In this document: positions 25,951 through 39,690 of the stretch, in pieces
Numbering within the stretch: the stretch's first letter is position 1
Layout: each line of letters begins with the position of its first letter
Assembly (NCBI RefSeq): GCF_037975245.1
Contig: NC_092573.1
Coordinates: 18,362,265 to 18,426,264, forward strand
Direction of reading: 5' to 3'
DNA: 64,000 bases
From: Apostichopus japonicus
Lineage: Eukaryota > Echinodermata > Holothuroidea > Aspidochirotida > Stichopodidae
Made by a program: the position numbers and the translations under genes
Notes under the pieces: model-generated
Told to the model about the DNA's origin: nothing
Databases searched by the model: none
The model's input: only the letters and a program-made list of their open reading frames with translations

Positions 25951-27776
25951 TTAGTTGGCGGCGAGTTGTGTATGGATGTGTTCTACCTGCGCTGCTGCAG
26001 AGAGTGGTGGTTCCCTTTAAAGCCATATCCTTGTGGTGGGGCGTGAGGGGGGGGGCAGACAGAAGCCACAGAACTTTACATGCGGTGTAACCAGGGATCA
26101 CGCCATAGTCTCATTCGATACAACCCCAAAAGCGACAGGGAATACATTTTCACATGTATGAAATCCCGTTCGAATCCCGCTCTATCCAAATTCCTTTGCA
26201 TTTTTACCATTGTTTATTTATTCCCAGTTAATCTTCCGTCGTCTATTGACTTTACTTTATATCTTTGTTAAGGATTCTAAAACAAATTATGCCTTGCTGA
26301 TGACATTTAGCAAATATGAACTTTTATCTCAGAAATGGGCCTAATAAAATGATTTAGGATCAGAGCATGTTGATACACAAAGGGTGCATTATACAACTGA
26401 CTGGTATTTTGCATGCAGACAATGCATGGTATATATGAATACCAGGTGCCCTAGACAATATATTCACTTTTACAGGTTATTCGATTCGGCACCTAAAAAT
26501 ACTAATAAATAAGCAAACCAGCTTAAAATTCAAGCTAAGCTACCTGACGCCTAATACATTGCATTTCTATGCCAGGGCTGACTGTACCTCGGTAAAGCTA
26601 AGCTGATATGGCTTTCGCAAATCTTTAATTCATACGCTTAAATAATTTCAATCACAACGCAAAAGTTTTCACAGGGTCACCGTGTTTTTATTTTCTTATA
26701 TAATATATACATATAAAATTGACATGTACAGCCAAAATCGTATAGGTTTGTCCATGTACAGTCAAAACTGCCTCCCTTGGGATTGCAAGGCCAATTAAGT
26801 CTAATTTCAATGTGTAATAGCTAATGTAATAAAGTTATCTTAGGATATAATCAAAGGCTAGTAAATGATGTGTCATAACAACACGTACAATTCACTTTCG
26901 CACGCAATAGCTTTATCTGTTTCATGATGACTATAGGTATGTATATGGTATACCTTTCAGATGCATTCAAGGGTTTTGTTTTTCAATCGCTCTTTCGTTG
27001 AGTTATCAGGATTTGCACGAATGCATGGCACAAACGCTTTTGCTATGATTATCACTTTCTGCATGGGCAATTAGTGAGATTCGATTTTTAAATATAATGA
27101 TATGTTCGAAACAATAAATGATAAATATTTAATTGCATTGATAATTAAAAATCTGAGGCGAATTACACGGTTAATGATGGGGTGATGGAGGGTTAATGGG
27201 GTTGTGGGGGGGGGGGGGTTAGTTGGAGGAAATTATAAAAAAAAAATAAAACAATTATGAAGAACGTCTTGAAGTATGTCTTGGACTGCTCCAATGGAAG
27301 TATCCATACTACGCTTATGATTTCAGTTGGGGGCGCTAATCTAATTCTTAAACAATGCGGTATAAACTATGGACTTTTTAAGGCATTATGTCATACATTG
27401 CTAGCTTTGACCAATTACATTGATGTAACCTATATATAATACAGGTTCGACAACTACTAGGCCTACGTAGAAGCTGGAAGCTATTGAATTAATGGATTAT
27501 TTATTGTAGCAAAATCTCTGACCAATCGCAATGTTCGATTTAAAAACAAAACAAATGCAGCCCCTGGGATACCTAGATGCATCCACAAGTCATTACAGGC
27601 AGTACGGTTCGAAGTACAGTTTCTGATTCCCCGATTAAATAATGCATGTCAGCAATGACTGTATAGGTCATGTCATGTTGGTGTGATGTTATTACTAATC
27701 TAGTTTGTAAATTCTGATTCTTTCAAGACCTACATCCGCTAAAACCTGTGCGCTTTTTCATATATATATAAACAAA

Positions 27777-28104
27777 TGAAATTGTAGTGAGATGGAAAAT
27801 AGTGAAACAACTTCCAGCCTCCACCGGGATTCGAACCCGGGCCTCCCGCTTTATATGCGGACACCCTAACCACTATGCTATGGACGCTGATTGTATGTCC
27901 AGAGGTTCGAAACCGGTAAGGAAGGTTGTAGTTCCACTGTAGGCGTTTGCCACCTATATCGAACAATACTAGTTCTCTTTTGGTGACACATTTTGCCTTA
28001 CTCTAGAGATCAAACATGGTGCTGACCAACTCGAAATCATTTCTTAAAGCTGGATCTCGAAAGAGTAACTTTGAACAGACTCTGTTTAAATGAAATGGAA
28101 ATAA

Positions 28105-28106
<2 letters not shown>
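27777..28106 (-). repeat. tRNA-derived SINE, copy 1 (most complete)
   Basis: A 73-nt tRNA-like core at 27888-27816 (minus) has A box TAGCATAGTGGTTAGGGTGT and B box GGTTCGAATCC. The T-arm is a perfect five-pair stem and the acceptor stem pairs at six of seven positions. About 200 bp upstream in the element's own direction is shared with the copies at 28.9 and 56.9 kb and contains a second B-box-like GGTTTCGAACC. One end abuts an (AT)n tract at 28107. The lack of a T-run after the core and the repeated flanks argue against a real tRNA gene. Confidence 0.8.
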
Positions 28107-28186
<80 letters not shown>

Positions 28187-28222
28187 GTATATTTATATAT
28201 GTATATGTATATATATATATAC

Positions 28223-28276
<54 letters not shown>
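28107..28276. repeat. (AT)n microsatellite abutting SINE copy 1
   Basis: About 170 bp of AT alternation with scattered G or C interruptions, starting directly at the end of the SINE homology. Confidence 0.95.
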
Positions 28277-28279
<3 letters not shown>

Positions 28280-28908
28280 TGTGTGTTGTATGTTTTGTAT
28301 GTGTCTGTTTAACCAAACTAATACATGAAACTAGGCCTATGTATTCTGATCAACTGATTCTCTGTCTGTATTCTTTTTACTTATATTTTATCTCATTAAA
28401 TCCTTCTTCTACTTTTTGTTCCAAAAGCTTCATGCCCCATAATTTGCCGATTAGAACGTTGGCTACCAGTGAGTGTGAACGTTAAAAGTTTTGTAACTCT
28501 TTACATCGACGATTCCACCTGTCTTCTATTACTAATAACATGTTGGGTTTTCTTAATGTAACACGAATCGAATGTTACACAAATCATATGCTATAATCCA
28601 ACTTCGAAAAATCTTAAAAAATCCTCCAAAAATACAAAATCAATATCATTTCTACGATATCATTATACAGTTGTTCAATAACTTATATTTCACTTCTCCT
28701 TCTGGTATATAAAGAAAAAAATAAATCAAAACGAGAAGTCACAGAGTTATCGAAAATGGCAATCTCTGACATTTTGAAAGAAAATATGATTTCACATTGT
28801 TATTTATTTTGCAAATGTCAAAGAGAACGGTGGTAGCCTATTTGCATTTTTGTTATTATACTGTTCCCCGAACTTGACACAGTATTCTCTGCCAAGTTAT
28901 ATATATAG

Positions 28909-29281
<373 letters not shown>

Positions 29282-30768
29282 GGAATGAACAAATATGATC
29301 GTTTCGGAGGCATTTCACATTCATATTTGTTTTAACAACCGCAGGGAAAGATAAGCGATGGATTTGTCCCCTGATCAAATCGAAGCCAAAGTTATTTGCC
29401 TGATTACTTAAATGAATTTAATTACAAGCGAGTGTTGTGATATTTTCGTCAATAATGAAATCCAACTGGGTTGTAGAGTATTTAGACCGTTCATCTGCTT
29501 CTTTTCCCCTCCACTCGGTAAGAATATGAACACTCTAAAGCTACAGAGTCTTCTGGCTATTGTGCCGCGATACCAATTATCTCATCTGGTAAAGGCCGCG
29601 AAGCAATAACCTCAACAAGATAACAGAAGATGACACAGAAGAAGTAGAAGCTAATTGGAGACTTGCCTCAAGTATTATCGGATTGCAAACTCTCTTGAAC
29701 TGATGATGACTTAATAAAATATCTAATACAAAACAAGAAAAAAAGAATAGAAAAGAAAGGCTAACCACGCAGGCATGCACAAAACACAGAGCCAAATGAA
29801 ACTCTTGGCCACATTTTGGTCGGTCTAACTACATGTATAGTCTTTCTTCTTAATAACGGGATCATGCATGACGCCGACAGTTATCAAAACAGATTTGCAG
29901 AGAATTGTTTGTCTCAAACAGAAGTGAACAATTAATCTGTGGATGTATACATACCGACGGCGAAGGTCTATATTTTATCCTGAAGATATGAATGGCCTGA
30001 TCAACAAGGTCACAGGAGGGAAAAAAATATATATGTCGAATACGGTCGGGTCAACTGGCACATGTAAATCTCCGTGTGTGTATACAATAGGATATATACT
30101 TAAACAGTGATTAGCCGACATACTTAGATCAACGGCTGCAGTATAGCTATAGTTTGATAATTACCATATGTACGGTAGCTATAGTTACAGGTGTTACTAT
30201 GGAAACATATGATATTCAACATTTACAGCTTGATTGAATACAAAATATTAAAGCCTTCGTTTGCAGTATGGAACTTCATGATGTCACCTGGCGGAAATGA
30301 AGCGAAATAATTTACTACTTATAATTTTCACGTGTCTAGTTTCATCTAATCTCCGTTAAGAAAAAACTATTTACGTGAAATGGTACGGAAGAAACTATAC
30401 TAGCCTATACCATCATTTTCATGTTAGGATATATACGAGGCCTACATACCGGGTCTTTATACTTAATCACGAATTATGACGGATATTACGATATACTCGA
30501 AAATCAAGTTGTTACTTAAGTATATCCTGACCGCGCGTATACGTTACCTTTCAAATGAACTACCTTGCACATTTATGACATCCCAATCGTATTACATGAG
30601 CTCATGAAACGGCTGAATGCAAAAGGCTATGCATAAACGGCTATGGCGCTTAATATCAATCACAGAACAGATTCCTGATGACACGATGGTTCGAGTTGTC
30701 GAATATTTCTTTACGTTTGGTCACAACAATGTAATTGGACTAACAGTAAAGACATTAACATTATTTAA

Positions 30769-30850
30769 CATTAATAGTACATTAATAGTACATTAATAGT
30801 ACATTAATAGTACATTAATAGTACATTAATAGTCCATTAATAGTAAATTA
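30769..30850. repeat. 11-bp tandem repeat (ATTAATAGTAC)
   Basis: About seven head-to-tail units with minor drift at the right end. Confidence 0.9.
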
Positions 30851-33800
30851 ATATTAATGACAAATTCGGCATTTTGGTTTCATATCAGTGCCAACTTACA
30901 GATATTTTGTGTCTGTTTGGTCTTCGAATTATGGGATAACATTTACTGGTACGTTATACATATGCAATTATAATGATACATAATGAGGAATCCATATATT
31001 AACATATAACGACACATATGAGCGTACAATATATTAAATTATATTACATGAGAGGTGTCAGGCAGTTTTGTTTTTAAATGAAGAATATGGTAGATGGAAT
31101 CTTGAATTTTGAAAACCCAAAATTTTTACGCGAAGTATACTTTTTCCAATCTATGTATAAAACCCTAGAATTCTTCCAGAACGTTATAAAGACAAATACC
31201 ACGTGATTTTTTTTTCAGCAAATTGCCTTTTTCTTTCACCTATTTTAGAATATCTTCGGGTTCTTATTTATTTCAAATAAATAATGGCACTACTTTTGTG
31301 TTGAGTTCTTCTTCTGTTTTTGAGCTCTAAATGTCCATCAAAATCTCTAGTTTCGTTTAATTCGCTTTATGCCTTATATTGTAGATTGATATTTTCCTGT
31401 GTTCACACAGTAAAGCTATCACTATTCTTTTCGTGATGTGCATCAATCTTCCAGGGTCTTTAAGAAAACCAACGAGAACTAATTTTTTTCAATTTAGGTG
31501 GATATGTACTCATGCAGTTTGCCAGTACATTTAGAACTTTCAACCCTGTTCAATCATAAATCCGCCGGAGTATCATATTTCAAGGTAATTGATTTGGATT
31601 TATCTCGAGAGGTTATGAGTAGGCAGAAAGCTGGCCTATTGGGGATCAAATTAATTACTCAAGTTTGGAGAGCTTTTTTTTTTTTTGGACGGTCACATTA
31701 AAGATCACGGATTCCACATGTATACGGATATATTAAGATTGGACTTTAGAGGTGATGATTTTTTTTTATCTTTTCCGCGTCTGAAAACAAAGATTTGAAC
31801 ATTATTCAAATCTTTGCTCAAAAATATATAAAGACCATCTCAATGTCAGCAATTTGTCTATTGCTATATATACCCGAGCCTTGAGGCTTCAGACCGTCAC
31901 AAGAGGAATCCGAAAAACAACTGTATTTTAAATTAAGGACAACCTAAATAAAGAAAGGAAAACAGATTTCTTCTCTTTCGAAATCCGTGATTTGGTTTCC
32001 ATCATCTATTCTGTATCGATCTGTGTATGTTTATTCGCTTACTCATCTAACGTAGATGAACTTTCCCTTGTGCTTTAAGCGCTTCTTTGACATACTCTGG
32101 TTCAATTCGACCAAACTTTTTTTTCTGTTAAGCTTCCTCGAATCGACAAACGTTTGCACGTTTGGATCAAGTTACAGCTAAATTAATTTTGCTGTTAATT
32201 CCCCTATAGCTATTGATGTATAAGGTTTCTCGAGTTGCTTTGTCTCAACTAAGATCTCTACTCCTCTCCTTTTTGTGCGAGTAACTTCAGCCTAGGGTTA
32301 GTCGATGACGTTTGCGGGCTCATATAGGGGGGTACAGATTGGGTTAATTTGGAGAATCTTTTGGAACGGAAGTAGTCCAAATAGCATTCCCAAATGGGAA
32401 ACTTTAACCTCGATGTGACCACAAAAAAAAAACGGCAAATAAGACGCCGCACGTGACTATTTTTTACAGTCTCTTCATGACGATAAACTGAAACTGTTGA
32501 ACCATGAATTACTTCTTGTGACTTCGCCTGAGATATTATTTAGAATAAAAACAATTCTTTAAGAGCTACACTTCAGGTTGGATATGTCACAATATGGTGG
32601 TAGCATAAAATCCACTTTTATGGGAACAAATATTCTACCTGAAATCACACGGTTACATTAATCCGCTACAACATCACACCACGAACCAACTTACATTAGG
32701 CTTTAACTGTTAAAGTTTGAAATCGAAAAAAAAAGAAATAAACATTGCACGAAATACGATTGTCACAAACCTTTCTGTGTTAGAATGTAACTTCTAAGGC
32801 CATTACGTTACTTAGGAACTAACGAATTGTGTTAAAACCACATATTTCTTAGAGCGAGAGGTATCCAAGTATCTGTTAATATCACAGGACTCTTTTTCTA
32901 GTAAACAAACCAACGCAAACCACAGGTTTTAATGGCTAAACTAAACTCCAAACTTAAATATGATTTCATTGAGATGGTAATAACATTATCAAACAAAGGG
33001 GGGGAAATATTCAAATTGCAACTTTCTAGGCCTAATTGTGCTCCTCAGAACAAATAAATACATTTTATATTGTATTGTTTTAGTTTTTCCTTGTAAACCT
33101 TTCCTTTCCATTCTTAGTTTTCTTTTTTATGCAATATCCATATATTTCTCACCCGATTGATACCTATAGTCGTTAATTACCATAGGAATTGTATTGTCTT
33201 AAGGGGTGCGTTCTGTTTATAATCTTATCGCATTGTACTGACTGAAGTGTTTGTGTTACTGTTTCATAAACCCTAATGTAATATAGCCTCAAATCCTAAC
33301 TGTCTTTCTCCATATTTTTTGTTTGTTTTTGTTTGTTTGTGACTTTGACTGTCTTAAGTGTTCGCTGCATCCCTTGCAATAAATGATATGACCAGCCGCG
33401 GTTAAGTACCTTTACAATTGTAACGGCAAATCACGTTAGACCTTACGCTTTGATTTGTTGCTGAGCCTTTTTTCTTTTCTTTTTGGTCTTTTTTATTCTT
33501 CAAATTTGATCATCGTGGTTTCCTATCAAGGGCGCAAACTTGAGTAAAGTATTCAAGGTCATTTATATAGGTGTATATATGTATAAAGACTCATGTAACG
33601 TATTAAGGCGTATATGGTTACTTTGGCAGTTACAGGGGAAATCATCAAGTGACATCATTTTAAGCAAATCTTGAGTAAAATAATACTGCGATTTTTGTAA
33701 TATTGATATTAACATCGAATACTTTACAGGTTTACACGAGACGAAACGTTATTGGAAAAAAGATTGGTTTACAAACAAACTGTATTCCCTACAGACTTCG

Positions 33801-33987
33801 TATGTATTGATGCATATGAAGATGGTTGCCAACGTTTGGCCGCAAGTGTACAAGCTGTCTACAAATAGTCATTTCCGTGTTAATATTGTATTTTAAAAGT
33901 TTCAATACGATGTGTCTGTAGATCAAAATTCGTATAAAGTGTGTGTCATAATGTTGGTGGTGATGATGATTATGAAGATACACACAT

Positions 33988-34008
33988 ATATATCTATATT
34001 TATATATA

Positions 34009-34067
<59 letters not shown>
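33988..34067. repeat. (AT)n microsatellite
   Basis: AT alternation with TTTATAT interruptions at the left end. Confidence 0.93.
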
Positions 34068-34070
<3 letters not shown>

Positions 34071-35387
34071 ACAGGAAACTGTACCATTCATATGTATTGA
34101 TGTTATAATTTGCTCTCTAACTTTTTTTTTCCTTCAATAACTTCGAATTTTTGTTAATCTCGTCTTGAAATCTCCTTCGAAATTAGGAATTAAAGATAGA
34201 AAGAAATCCTTATTTACTTCATATTTTGTTACATTCAAGTTTTCCTTTTATATTCTATATTTCATCCTATATGTAGAAGGCTAATGTTACTTAAAATTAG
34301 CAAGAGTATCTTCCAAAAGTATTCCGTTACCTCTGCTAATGAGTTTACAGCTACGTGTCAATTGTCAACTTTACCCAAGAAAACGTAAAACGAAAGAAAA
34401 GAAACCTTACAAAGTCATAAATTCAGGAACAAGAAAGTCGTGTTAGAATTAAAATAAAGAAAAAGGGGGGGGGGGGTTATAAATGAACACATTCACGTTC
34501 TTCTTTATCTCTAGATTATATCATCCTTCTTCCTTTGTTATTTCCTTCTCGTCACTCAAGTTAGAAACTTGTTAGGCAGACGAACAACTGAAGGAAATGA
34601 AATCACTACTTGCCAATCATGTTCTCAAGGGAAATACAACAAAATTCATACTTGAACAAGTTTAGAATTGTATTAACTGTCTACCATAAACATCAATATG
34701 TTATCAAATTTCCAACGTAGCGCAGTTGAGTTTGATTATCATTATTAGTAGTAAATACATAAATAATTATAAGTTAGTAACCGCCTGAACATATAGTAAC
34801 ATGGATGAAACGATATCATATTTCTTTACAATAATTATCCTTTTTTTTTCGTTTTTTTTGTGGTTGTAAACATGGAGTTTCTAAACTTAATGAATAGTTG
34901 CACAAAGATTTTTTACGTTTTACAATTGTTTTCATATTCATCCGTCACTTTTCAAAAACATCCTATTGCTTTTTCTGTAATATTTCAAATAAAATATGAT
35001 TTTAGTTAAAGACAAACGAAATACATTCCGAGCAGAGATAAACAAGTGTTTACATCACCGCTTTGATAAAGCTCATTGACAATCCGACACGGTCATTTAT
35101 ACAACTTCTATACTTTGTTTTTCACTATAGTACCCTTTTACTTCATTAGATTCTTATTGCAGGTACATGCTGTTGTTTCTTAATTTACCTCATTAATATT
35201 TCTGACTGACGACAATGTCTTGTATGAAACCAACAACCTCGAGCAATTGTAACAAGTTGTTACTATGTTATGATAATGGCTTAAATATGCTACCGTAGCT
35301 AACCCCGCCCTTAACCTCAACATGATAATGTGAGTTCGCATAAAATGTGTGCAGTGACTGCACAAACCCGCGCCCTTCATCTCCAAC

Positions 35388-35424
35388 ACCACCCCCCCCC
35401 CCCCCCCAACAACCCCCCCCCCCC
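35388..35424. repeat. Poly-C tract, interrupted once
   Basis: Two long C-runs separated by AACAA. The minus strand is poly-G and likely to form G-quadruplexes or cause sequencing slippage. Confidence 0.9.
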
Positions 35425-35489
35425 ACCCGGCGCTCGCCCCATCTTCCCCAAGAGAGTTTGCATAGGTGGAAAAGCTTCATATCTTCTAA

Positions 35490-35562
35490 TGCCGTAGCGA
35501 CGTGAACCAGAGTTGTCTATCGTAACGTATGTCTATGTCCTACCCCACTGAGCTATGGACAC
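35490..35562 (-). repeat. tRNA-derived sequence (SINE head or tRNA pseudogene)
   Basis: On the minus strand GTCCATAGCTCAGTGGGGTA is an A box. TCTGGTTCACGTCGC lies about 30 bp downstream as a degenerate B box. A/B spacing matches a tRNA, but the T-arm is eroded. No second copy was found in the window. Confidence 0.5.
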
Positions 35563-37549
35563 AGACGACAAATGAAATTCACTGTAGGCAGCGCCCTCAA
35601 TATTTAAAATTAGTATTTGCTGTTTCAGTAAATTGATTTGTTGCAATCATTGAAACAAATAATTATCCAACGTACTTTAAGATCATTGGCGATTTCCCTG
35701 TTCAATTTACAGAAGTAATGAAACGGAAATATGAAATGCTATTAAAAAAATGAATAGAACTGCGCTGTAGCGAACGCTGGTAAATGACTGTGATAAAATG
35801 TCTTTAAAACAACCTGTTTGTGGTTGCTCTGGATAAGCAACCGCCGTTTTCATATTCGATGGAATCAAAACTGTAATTCATTTCAAATTTCAGGGAAAGC
35901 CGAAAAATTTGAAGTTTTGCATTGAACTATTGTTTGTGGTTAATACAGATTTAACTCCCTAATAAGTCTCGGAACAAATTTGGCAAAATAGATCGGTGAA
36001 AAAAAATAAGATCACAAAACTATAAACGTAATATAGACAAACAAAATTTCAGCTGAATAAAAAACCCAATTTGATGCGACTTTATTTTCATAAATCCGTT
36101 ACTTTTCTTTTTCCATTCATATAAACCATTGATCATTGTATTTTAAGATATAAACTGTGCCAAAGCAAGTTTGTGCATTGCAGTGTATCTAGGCACCTGC
36201 GTCATAGAACAAACACTCACGCACTATAAAGACGTTTACTTGTGTTACAGAAGTTTATAACGGTTCTATTTACACCAAACAGTGAAACCAAACGAGATAG
36301 GTGTAAATCCTTATGTAGTGTCATGCCCTTTTCTTTTATTAAATTCGCAAAGAGGATTTTTACGACTCGTGAAAAATTGAACTTTATCGCATAAATTCAA
36401 ATCGAGAAGTACCGTTGGCTTTATCACTTGGCTGCACTTGTTTAAATAGCTATAGTAGTATAGGAAAGTATAGTTATATCGGCTTTAGCCTTGGTTTCTG
36501 GAACTGCGAGTAATTTCATTAGGCTGTACGTTTGATAGTAAAACATACACAAGAAATACTGAAGTATAAAGCTGTCTTCTCACTGGAGAAAATATAAATT
36601 TCTACAAACAAGATTTGATCTCCATGGTAACAACTGGAATAAACGGGAGGTTTTATATTATTTTATTATTATTATTATTATTACTTTTATTTTTTGTTTT
36701 GGTTTGGCGATTTTTAACTTCGAGGCGTTCGAAACTATCTTAGCACTATATTTGGACATAGTAAAATATTAAAGGGTTACTGTTGAAGACCGAACAAAGG
36801 CAATGTATATATCAGTCCTGGCTGTATTTCTATAACACTTTGAACTTCTAATTACCCTTTACACAACCAAGGGTTAATGAATTAAAGTGACTGGACTATA
36901 CATTGTAATTTCGTCTACTACAAACACCAATAAGTTAGTCCCTCGGTTGTTACACAAACTCAATGTAAAAAAAAGACATAAGACTGTCATGGGCTCAGGT
37001 TACATGTTTACAATATGTTACATGTTTTTCAAGGACAAATACGTTTGAATATAATACAGTGATGCTCTGTTGTTTTAAATGAAGTGAAAAACATTTTTAC
37101 TGATAAGTTATGCAACAATGACCCGCTGACGTCATCATCAATTTTAGCCTTAAAGGAGCATTCCAGAGTTTTAACATATTTTATAGGTGAATATATTGAA
37201 AACCAGAATAGCAATATTGAAGCGTCATCTAGCACTGCTATTGAAAAAACAGTTTTCTTCTTTCTTGGACTTTGACAAATCTACCTAAAGTCATCCTCTT
37301 TAGAAAAGGTTAGTTTATAGGCTGCAAACAAGTTGTGCCTCTACCATAATTTTGAGATGTTCCTGCAGGTTATTGAAAGTAACTAAGTTAACAATTAAGT
37401 ACATACATAGAAGTTTCATACACGAAAACATCTTGTTCAGTTGCTATGCTAAAGTGCTTGGATGATGTAGTTTTGACCAAAAGGTGCAGACAATATCCAG
37501 TAGTTATCTTACACAATCAAGTTTAGAATTCATTTAATTCTTTTTTTTA

Positions 37550-37575
37550 TATATATTTATATATATATATATATA

Positions 37576-37611
<36 letters not shown>
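37550..37611. repeat. (AT)n microsatellite
   Basis: Short AT alternation with TTTAT interruptions. Confidence 0.9.
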
Positions 37612-37614
<3 letters not shown>

Positions 37615-39259
37615 GCAGACGTCACGCCGGTTAGAGAGCTTTATTCGAGTTTTAATCCTTTTTGTATCTTACATTTGGATCTTCCTTTTTCTTCGGACGG
37701 CAACTTCATTTTGGAGTTTGAAATTTGCTTATCATGTTCAACTTGATGCATGAAGCAATCAAGTCCAAGATTACAGACAAGCAAATCACATTAATTCTTC
37801 ACTATTATTTGCAACTTGGAATTAATACAGTAGCTGTCATACGCTTTCTAAGATGCCTTTCATCCAATCGTTAAATCAAAGTCATTTTGTTGGTGACGTA
37901 TGTAGGTGCGCCATCTCGACGCCTCTTGTGTGCATAGCAGATTCTTTTTTTTTACCAAATCACGTGGAATTATTGCTAGCAATTTATAAGGCTTTGCGTA
38001 ACATTGATTTTTGGCCACCAGTTCTCTCATGCGTGAGGTTCTGCCACAGTTAGTTTGACGTTTTTCCTCATGTCTATCTCTCTCTCTCTCTTTCTTCTTC
38101 TTCTTCTTCTTTTTCAATTTAAACTAAGCATTGTTCGGTCCAATTGCGTTCAGTGAAGCTTATAAAGTAAACTGAACAGCATCATGGTCGCGCGTTTTTC
38201 TTTTGGGTCTTGGCCTAATTCATCTCCTCGGTGCGGTGTTTTAGCGAAGATGAATATCATTAAAATTGTTCCTTGTCAAGTATTCATAAAATAAAATAAA
38301 AACGACTCTAGCGGTAATTGGATTAGAGTAGCCCGCAGTTACTCACAATATAGGCTAATTTGTCAGAATTAGTAAATGGGGTTTTGAAAACAATTGCTGC
38401 ATGTTTACGTGTTTTCACGTGCAAAAACCCTAATGTTATTATGGGACGCAATATTCTACAAAACATTAATTGAAATGCCACCTTCCTTCCTTGCTCTCTT
38501 CTGCATACAAATCCCTTTCGTTAAGGTGTGTTTTATATGCAGTTGTAGACAGGTGTTTTATATCACCCCCTTTTTTCAATCTCTTCGCAATCACTGAAAA
38601 GGTCAGGTAGCCAAATGGTTTGTTTCTATACGAAGGGATTCATGAAGGGATTCTTCTAGAAAGAAATTAACGCAATAGACCGAAGAAGCACATTTTCTCA
38701 TGAGATCTGACAGTTTCATCAAAGCATAACAACATAGTGCTTAAATATGGTATTAGTTAAAATTTCAGTGAAACGGTGTATGAAAGAGGGTGGGGGACGA
38801 GGGGGGAGATAAGATTCAAAAGGTGTATGGGTTGAGTAACAGACAAGATCTCCTATCAAAATATCTTGCTTAAAATACCCTGGAACATCGGAGATGTAAC
38901 GGTGGATGTAAAACTATATAAGTAAATGTTATCTTCATCTTATACAGTTGCGATGGAAAATATAAGGAAGCATGCAGGCTTGACAAAAAAACGTCGTTGA
39001 TGAAGCATGACAGTTTATCTTTAAAGGAAAACAGAGAGGAGGTTTTGTCTTTTTCGTGCAGTCTTGCGTTTGTCCAGGAAATGTCGCACTTATGGTTGCC
39101 AACAAGGTAAACACGTGCCACAGGAATAATAAAGACTTTAACTTCAAGCTCCACAAGGTATGATGAATTGCGTTTTGAAGTTCAGATGTATAGTCTCTAT
39201 ACTAAATTTATCGAGTGGAAGCTATATATACATATGCAAACGTCCTTTTAGGTTTGTAG

Positions 39260-39260
<1 letters not shown>

Positions 39261-39336
<76 letters not shown>
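39261..39336. repeat. (AT)n microsatellite
   Basis: Pure AT alternation of about 75 bp. Confidence 0.95.
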
Positions 39337-39339
<3 letters not shown>

Positions 39340-39365
39340 AACTTACTGGGACAACATATACATCA

Positions 39366-39690
39366 CTGGAATAGAACTTTCCCTGACAAAAGTGGCAGAG
39401 AATTCACTCAATACTTCAATAAGGGAGCTGCCTTTTTCACAACGTTGGCAAAATAATTTAATTCATACTTCAACAATCAGGGAGCTGTCTTGTAGACAAA
39501 GTTTGCAAAAGAATTTACTCCATACTTCAATCAGGGAGCTGCCATTTAGATACACTTTGCAAAGACTTTACTCCATACTTCAACCAGACAAAGTTGGCAA
39601 ACAAGCTTCTTTGTATTTCAATCGGGAGCTGCATGTCATGAAAGAACACACTGCCTCAGTTAAAGTTGACAAAACCTTTCGTTCCGAATA
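39366..39690 (+). repeat. Degenerate 54-57-bp tandem repeat that stays in frame
   Basis: Four to five diverged units, each with CAATACTTCAATNAGGGAGCTGC followed by a GTTTGCAAA-like segment. GGGAGCTG recurs at 39423, 39480, 39534 and 39624. The first steps are 57 and 54 bp, multiples of three, so one frame reads repeated TSIRELPF peptides. No known domain is visible, and the upstream part of the frame is (AT)n-derived. It lies inside GPCR intron 1. Confidence 0.6.

Noticed and set aside
27816-27888. Functional tRNA gene
   Set aside because: A and B boxes are good, but the anticodon loop is atypical, one acceptor pair mismatches, no T-run follows, and the flanks are repeated in two other copies.
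27739-27966. Minus-strand peptide containing VVRVSAYKAGGPGSNPG
   Set aside because: Translation of the tRNA-derived SINE, a well-known source of false gene models.
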